Translations under genes and position numbers: made by a program
Notes under the pieces: generated by a model
Told to the model about the DNA's origin: nothing
Databases searched by the model: none
Seen by the model: only the letters and a program-made list of their open reading frames with translations
Part shown: positions 59,600 through 64,000 of the stretch, piece after piece
Layout of the letters: every line of letters starts with the position of its first letter
Numbering within the stretch: position 1 is the first letter of the stretch
From: Collinsella sp. AF33-16
GTDB lineage: Bacteria > Actinomycetota > Coriobacteriia > Coriobacteriales > Coriobacteriaceae
Length of the DNA stretch: 64,000 nucleotides
Direction of reading: 5' to 3'
NCBI RefSeq assembly: GCF_003475325.1
Contig: NZ_QRQC01000003.1
Coordinates: 62,001 to 126,000 of the forward strand

Positions 59600-60604
59600 C
59601 TAACGCAACATATGCGCGACCAGCTCGGCGCGTGTGCCGATGCCAAGCTTTGCGTATACGCCGGATAGGCGGTTTTTGACGGTGCCCGGCGATACTCCCA
59701 TATGGCGTGCGATTTCGGCGTTGGTCCATCCGCGGCAGGCGAGCATGGCCATGGTGAACTCTGTGGTCGTTAAATCGTCGGCAACGTCCTCGCCCGAATC
59801 GGGGTTGTGGATGCGCCGCCAGCCGTAGCTGAAGCGGTACGTGATCTCGATGATGCGCGCGAAATCGTCAGGGTATTGCGTTTTTAGGCACGCCTCGATG
59901 AGCCCCTGTAAAAGGCCGTGGTGCTCGCCGATGAGCTCGATGAGGCCGTCGGGGTGCGCAATGTCCCAAGCGGCGCCAAAATGCGCTTTTGCGGCGTCGA
60001 CGTCTTTGATACTCATGTATGCCATGGAAGCTGCCAGGTGCAGGAACAGTTCCGAGATGGGATAGCTTCCCTGTTTCATAATTAGGGCGTTTTCCGCCAT
60101 GCCCAGACTGCGGCCATATTCGCCGCGCAGGTACAGGGCATGCGCCATCACGTAGCTGGCGAACAAGCGCAGGCCTTCGGGCAGATGCGCCGCAAGCGGA
60201 TAAAACTCTTCGGCAGAATACGGGGAAGGCAAGTGCAGCAGGACGCTCGCGGCCGAGGCGAACAGGATATGCGTGGCGTGGACGGCGGGCGATTCCTCGT
60301 CAGTTGGCGTATCGAGGATGCCCGCAAGGCACCGGCGGGCGTCGGCGATACGGTTGAGCGACAGACTGGCGTATCCGCAGATAAAGCATGCGGAATAGCG
60401 CAGTGCGGGATCGGTGGCGTCAAGATAGGGGCGCGCCGTCTTGGCAGCAAGGGTGGCCTGTCCGCGAAAGTACAGCGCTTCTGCCGTGGCAATGGCGCGC
60501 GAATCGGGGTCGGAAATGCCTGCAACCGCAGCGTCCATCTGCCCCGGCACAAAGGCAGTGCACATCAACGGCATGGGAACGCATGGGTAGCCATTGCAGT
60601 CCAT
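59600..60604 (-). CDS. LuxR-family transcriptional regulator
   Basis: A 334-residue regulator. The C-terminal helix-turn-helix is LTTTEFTMAMLACRGWTNAE, IARHMGVSPGTVKNRLSGVY, AKLGIGTRAEL. The N-terminal 250 residues are TPR-like helices (LYFRGQATLAAKTARPYLDA, LAASMAYMSIKDVDAAKAHF), as in MalT-like and Coriobacterial LuxR proteins. GGGAGATGG lies before the start at 60604. It precedes the surface protein gene on the same strand with a 155-base gap and probably regulates it. Confidence 0.87.
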   Translation of the reverse strand: MDCNGYPCVPMPLMCTAFVPGQMDAAVAGISDPDSRAIATAEALYFRGQATLAAKTARPYLDATDPALRYSACFICGYASLSLNRIADARRCLAGILDTPTDEESPAVHATHILFASAASVLLHLPSPYSAEEFYPLAAHLPEGLRLFASYVMAHALYLRGEYGRSLGMAENALIMKQGSYPISELFLHLAASMAYMSIKDVDAAKAHFGAAWDIAHPDGLIELIGEHHGLLQGLIEACLKTQYPDDFARIIEITYRFSYGWRRIHNPDSGEDVADDLTTTEFTMAMLACRGWTNAEIARHMGVSPGTVKNRLSGVYAKLGIGTRAELVAHMLR

Positions 60605-60829
60605 CTTCCATCTCCCAACAGCTGGCAACAATAGCAGCAATTGTACTCCTGTTGCTCGGGACTTGAATTTGTGGGTATCGCCTACGATTGTGCCGAACGT
60701 ATAAAGGAAGAGTCTATTGGCGATGCTCCCAAGGTGGCTACCGAAGCCTAGCTGACCTCGACATTAGGAAAAAATACCACCCCTGTAAAAAGCTCTGTCG
60801 CAGCGATGGGAAACGCATCTCGTTCTGCA

Positions 60830-60835
60830 TATAAT
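60830..60835 (+). promoter_or_regulatory. Minus-10 element of second GMP synthase gene
   Basis: TATAAT preceded by TGC, 67 bases before the ATG at 60902. A consensus match of this quality is rare in such GC-rich DNA. No equally good minus-35 is seen. Confidence 0.45.
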
Positions 60836-60901
60836 GAGGTCATGTGACGGTGCGTTTGCATACGTGTAACGCATTCCCATCGAACCGAAAAGGAGCTCTG
60901 C

Positions 60902-61882
60902 ATGGATCCCAACAAGCGTCCCGACGACATGGTGCGTATCACCACTCCCGAACTTGCCCAGGCGTTCATCGAAGAGCAGGTCGCTGCAATCCGCGAGCAG
61001 ATCGGCGACAAGAAGGTCCTGCTGGCCCTTTCGGGCGGCGTTGACAGCTCCGTTGTCGCGGCCCTGCTCATCAAGGCCATCGGCAAGCAACTCATCTGCG
61101 TGCACGTGAACCACGGCCTGATGCGCAAGGGCGAGAGCGAGCAGGTCGTCGACGTCTTCAAGAACCAGATGGACGCCAACCTGGTCTATGTTGACGCGAC
61201 TGATCGCTTCCTGGATAAGCTCGTGGACGTCGAGGAGCCCGAGGCCAAGCGTAAGATTATCGGCGCCGAGTTCATTCGCGTGTTCGAGGAGGAGGCCCGC
61301 AAGGTTGGCGACGAGGTTAGCTTCCTCGCCCAGGGCACCATCTATCCCGACATCCTGGAGTCCCAGGATGGCGTGAAGGCTCACCACAACGTGGGCGGCC
61401 TGCCCGATGACCTGCAGTTTGAGCTCTGCGAGCCCGTCAAGCTGCTGTACAAGGACGAGGTGCGCGTCGTGGGCCGCGAGCTCGGCCTGCCCGAGAACAT
61501 GGTTGAGCGTCAGCCGTTCCCCGGTCCTGGCTTGGGCGTCCGCTGCCTTGGCGCCATCACCCGCGACCGTCTTGAGGCGCTGCGCGAGGCCGATGCCATC
61601 GTGCGCGAAGAGATCGACAAGGCCGGCCTGACCATCTGGCAGTATTTTGCCGTCGTGCCCGACTTCCGCGCCACCGGCGTGCGCGAGGGTAAACGCGCCT
61701 ACGACTGGCCCTGCATTATTCGCTGCATCAACACCGTCGACGTCATGACCGCCGAGGTGCCCGAGCTCGACTGGGCGCTGCTCAAGCGCATTACCGCTCG
61801 CGTGACCGCCGAGGTCCCCGGTATTTGCCGCGTTTGCTACGACCTCACGCCGAAGCCCGTCGGCACGGTCGAGTGGGAGTAA
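60902..61882 (+). CDS. GMP synthase ATP-pyrophosphatase subunit (no glutaminase)
   Basis: A 326-residue protein matching only the synthetase half of GuaA. P-loop: [20 protein letters not shown]. It continues [55 protein letters not shown], and the dimerisation domain ending KPVGTVEWE. The N-terminal 200-residue amidotransferase is missing, as in two-subunit archaeal GMP synthases. AAAAGGAG precedes the ATG. The glutaminase subunit is not in this window. It would need ammonia or a separate partner; the enzyme may serve XMP amination under ammonia-rich gut conditions. Full-length guaA is 45 kb to the left. Confidence 0.9.
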   Translation: MDPNKRPDDMVRITTPELAQAFIEEQVAAIREQIGDKKVLLALSGGVDSSVVAALLIKAIGKQLICVHVNHGLMRKGESEQVVDVFKNQMDANLVYVDATDRFLDKLVDVEEPEAKRKIIGAEFIRVFEEEARKVGDEVSFLAQGTIYPDILESQDGVKAHHNVGGLPDDLQFELCEPVKLLYKDEVRVVGRELGLPENMVERQPFPGPGLGVRCLGAITRDRLEALREADAIVREEIDKAGLTIWQYFAVVPDFRATGVREGKRAYDWPCIIRCINTVDVMTAEVPELDWALLKRITARVTAEVPGICRVCYDLTPKPVGTVEWE

Positions 61883-61915
61883 GCTAACTCAGCTGGTAGG
61901 CGACGAGAACTAGCA

Positions 61916-61948
61916 GATGTGACAAAGGGACAGTCCCTTTGTCACATC
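61916..61948. repeat. 33-bp perfect palindrome (REP-like)
   Basis: GATGTGACAAAGGGAC and GTCCCTTTGTCACATC are exact inverses around a single A. Sequences of the GACAAAGGGACAGTCCC type occur widely as short intergenic repeats in Gram-positive genomes. It lies between the second GMP synthase and a terminator. Confidence 0.8.
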
Positions 61949-61962
61949 CTCGATATTATGTG

Positions 61963-61994
61963 CGGGATGGTACGCCACGCGGCGTGCCATCCCG
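61963..61994. terminator. Bidirectional terminator between GMP synthase and histidine kinase
   Basis: CGGGATGG at 61963-61970 pairs with CCATCCCG at 61987-61994, with an ACGCC/GGCGT extension, followed by TTCGTTATTTT. Confidence 0.8.
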
Positions 61995-61998
61995 TTCG

Positions 61999-63147
61999 TT
62001 ATTTTAATGAGCCGAGTGCGCGAGTGGGAAGAGTCACGAGCATGGTCGTTCCGCGCTCCGAGCTCTCTTCGACCTCGATGGAGCCGCCGTGGAGCGCGGC
62101 AATCTCCCAGACCAGCGCAAGTCCCAGCCCCACGCCGCCGTATGCCCTGCTGCGCGATTTGTCGACGCGAAAGAAGGGCTGAAAGATGCTCGTCTGGTAT
62201 TGCTCGGGAATGCCCGGCCCCTGGTCGCGCACGCGTAGCAGCACACGGTCGCCTTCGGCGCAGGCGTTGATTTGCACGGTCGAGTTGGGCGCGCTGTAAC
62301 GTATGGCGTTTTCGGCCAAGTTGAACAGCAGCCGATAGATTAGCGTATCGCTGCCGATCGTTTGCGCGTCGCCCTCACTTGCGAGCGCGATGCCCTTTTG
62401 CTCGGCAAGGGGCGCCAGGTCCGTGAGTACTTCTTCGATCATCGGCGCCAGGTCAATCGCATCGTTGCAAGGGACACTGCGCAGCTCGCTCATCTCGAGC
62501 AGGGTCTTTGTCATGTGCGTCATCCGCTCGGTCTGCTCCTGCAGCAGCCCGAGCAGGCTCGCTGTATCGGCGTCGGCGTCGGGGTGCTCGGCGCAAAAAA
62601 GCTCAACCTGGGCCTGCGTGAGCGCAAGTGGCGTGCGCAGCTCGTGCGCCGCATTGCCCGTAAACTGTCTTTGTGCGGAAAATCCCTCGTCAAGGCGGGC
62701 AATCATGTCGTTAAACGACGCGCTGCAGCGCCTGAGTTCAGAGGGCACGTCCTCGCTGATTTTTGTGTCGGCGAGGTTGTCGGGCCGCACGCTCTCGACT
62801 TGCGTCGCAAAGAAGCGAAGCGGTCGCAGCGCACGCCCGCTTACAAAGTAGGCCAGCACGCCGCCGAGCAGCGTTACCGCCGCGGTTATATACCAGCTCG
62901 TCGCGCCAAACGATTCCTGGGCGTCGTTCACGACGATGGTCAGCGCGTCGTCGAGCTCTTTGTTTGTCGGGTCAAATGAGCTGGGCGAGGCCGCCTCCAC
63001 CTCGCTATGCGCCGATACCTTCTCACCAATCGAGTCCATGTAGCGCATGCCGGAGTAGCCAACCAGGCAATTCATAAGTACGCAGGTCGAACATACCAGC
63101 AGGGCCGTCATTAACGTGATGCGCCACTGCAGCGACAGCCGCTTCAT
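61999..63147 (-). CDS. Two-component sensor histidine kinase
   Basis: A 382-residue membrane kinase. Two transmembrane helices (about residues 12-32 and 85-103) enclose a short extracellular sensor of about 50 residues. HAMP-like linker, then the H-box GNAAHELRTPLALTQAQVEL with the phosphorylated histidine, the N-box NLAENAIRYS, and the G-box DQGPGIPEQY and GGVGLGLALVWEIA. It overlaps the response regulator gene by four bases. Short sensor loops of this kind often read peptides or cell-envelope stress. The signal is unknown. Confidence 0.93.
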   Translation of the reverse strand: MKRLSLQWRITLMTALLVCSTCVLMNCLVGYSGMRYMDSIGEKVSAHSEVEAASPSSFDPTNKELDDALTIVVNDAQESFGATSWYITAAVTLLGGVLAYFVSGRALRPLRFFATQVESVRPDNLADTKISEDVPSELRRCSASFNDMIARLDEGFSAQRQFTGNAAHELRTPLALTQAQVELFCAEHPDADADTASLLGLLQEQTERMTHMTKTLLEMSELRSVPCNDAIDLAPMIEEVLTDLAPLAEQKGIALASEGDAQTIGSDTLIYRLLFNLAENAIRYSAPNSTVQINACAEGDRVLLRVRDQGPGIPEQYQTSIFQPFFRVDKSRSRAYGGVGLGLALVWEIAALHGGSIEVEESSERGTTMLVTLPTRALGSLK

Positions 63148-63818
63148 TTACCGTCCTCCATAACGTAGCCTTCGCCGATTCGGTTGCGGATGGGGTCGTG
63201 CCCCAACGCACCGCGCAGCTTTTTGCGCAGTGACGAGATATGAACGCGGGTTGCGTTGCTAAAGCTGTTCACGGTGCTATCCCATACATGCTCGATAAGC
63301 TCTTCCTGGCTCACCGGCCGCCCCTGGTTAAGCATCAGGTATTCCAAGATGCCGGTCTCCTTGCGCGTGAGGGATAGGGTCTCGCCGCCCACGGAGGCGA
63401 GGCGCGCCTTGGTGTCAAAGCTCAACAATCCACAGGCTAGAACAACGTCGTTTTGCGTAAAGCGCCTGAGCGTGAGACTGCGTATGCGTGCCGCCAGCTC
63501 GTCAAGATGGAACGGCTTGGTGAGGTAGTCGTTGGCGCCCGCATCGAGCCCCGCTACCTTGTCGGAGACCTCGCCACGTGCGGACAGAATCAGTACCTTA
63601 GTTTCGCAGTCAGTTTTCCTAAGTTCCCTGAGTACGGCCGTGCCGTCGATACGGGGAAGGTTGAGGTCGAGTACCACGAGGTCGAAGGCCTCAACGTTCA
63701 GTAGGTCGAGCGCCTCCTGTCCGTCGTGACAGCAGTCGACGCTGTACGCCAAGTTTCGCAAACTGCGTGCGATCGTGTCGCACAGTGCTCGCTCGTCTTC
63801 GACGATCAAAATACGCAT
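63144..63818 (-). CDS. OmpR-family response regulator
   Basis: A 224-residue response regulator. Receiver: MRILIVEDERALCDTIARSL, the phosphoacceptor aspartate in FDLVVLDLNLPRIDG, and the lysine in NDYLTKPFHLDEL. The winged-helix output domain contains LSLTRKETGILEYLMLNQGR and RVHISSLRKKLRG. The start at 63818 is preferred over an ATG six codons upstream because the conserved MRI start lies here and AGGAGAC is properly spaced. It is cotranscribed with the kinase (ATGA overlap). The divergent gene at 63909 may be its target. Confidence 0.94.
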   Translation of the reverse strand: MRILIVEDERALCDTIARSLRNLAYSVDCCHDGQEALDLLNVEAFDLVVLDLNLPRIDGTAVLRELRKTDCETKVLILSARGEVSDKVAGLDAGANDYLTKPFHLDELAARIRSLTLRRFTQNDVVLACGLLSFDTKARLASVGGETLSLTRKETGILEYLMLNQGRPVSQEELIEHVWDSTVNSFSNATRVHISSLRKKLRGALGHDPIRNRIGEGYVMEDGK

Positions 63819-63908
63819 AACAGTCTCCTTGCACATTCCAAATCGCGCTTAACACGGATTTTATAGTCGATATGGTCCAATGGTCGCGTAACGAAAGGAG
63901 TGGTCGGA

Positions 63909-64000
63909 TTGTTCAAAGCGGTAAAACCCGTGGTACAGGTCGCTTTGTTGATCGTCGGAATTGCCATGGTGTGCTTTGGCGTTATGCGTGGCGAGGCGGA
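63909..64000 (+). CDS. Small CXXC-motif membrane protein, N-terminal part (runs off window)
   Basis: The frame from TTG 63909 reads FKAVKPVVQVALLIVGIAMV then CFGVMRGEA to the window edge. AAAGGAG lies eight bases before the TTG. The opening fits CD1871A-like CXXC proteins, which have one membrane helix ending in a V-x-R-G-E motif and usually precede a 4Fe-4S membrane protein; the CXXC part would be outside the window. It is divergent from the two-component system. Identification is tentative. Confidence 0.5.
   Translation, partial: MFKAVKPVVQVALLIVGIAMVCFGVMRGEA

Overview
The window comes from a high-GC gut anaerobe of the Coriobacteriia, most likely Collinsella. The basis is gene content and style: GlvA-type 6-phospho-alpha-glucosidase, paired glycerol dehydrogenases, guaA, a separate ParE/ParC-type topoisomerase, LuxR-controlled surface proteins, and a codon usage dominated by GC-rich third positions. 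I could not run a database search, so the genus is an inference.

Left core (1-17.7 kb). Two genes of unknown function run off the left edge. They are followed by an iron-type alcohol dehydrogenase and two glycerol dehydrogenase paralogues, then a polyferredoxin. Next is a divergent sugar locus: a zinc dehydrogenase and a GntR repressor on the minus strand face a PTS IICB transporter and a GH4 6-phospho-alpha-glucosidase on the plus strand, with matching operator-like sites between them. ychF, a DUF1648-like membrane gene, a small XRE regulator with a perfect 24-bp palindromic operator, type I asparaginase and full-length guaA complete this part.

Accessory region (17.7-45.0 kb). It starts exactly at the 3' end of guaA. 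A 17-bp copy of that 3' end recurs at 20266, and a longer diverged copy including the terminator recurs at 27121, so the region looks like stacked integrative-element remnants at a guaA attachment site. Cargo in order: three methyltransferases behind DtxR-like iron boxes; a ToxN/AbiQ-like toxin behind a structured leader; two copies of a YjdF (DUF2992) gene with a conserved leader, one copy frameshifted; a LytTR/DUF3021 pair; a PadR/DUF1700 operon; an Abi_2 HEPN protein with two repeated two-hairpin RNA units; a wrecked AbiE toxin-antitoxin pair broken by a palindromic element and an IS30 fragment; a single-chain Type IIG restriction-modification gene with its own tyrosine recombinase and a spare target-recognition cassette; an IS200/IS605 element; and a TetR-controlled operon of three SIR2-like paralogues that exists a second time as wreckage carrying a radical-SAM pair. 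Together this is a defence island.

Right core (45-64 kb). It holds a flavodoxin-like reductase, a DUF4143 ATPase, topoisomerase IV-type ParC and ParE, a sugar O-acetyltransferase, an HTH/membrane pair, a broken zinc-ribbon/DUF6273 gene, a 1454-residue surface protein with a twin-arginine-like signal and an LAGTG sorting motif, a LuxR regulator, a second GMP synthase lacking the glutaminase domain, a two-component system, and the start of a small CXXC-family membrane gene.

No tRNA, rRNA or CRISPR array was recognised. Start codons were reassigned where a ribosome-binding site or family alignment pointed to an internal start.
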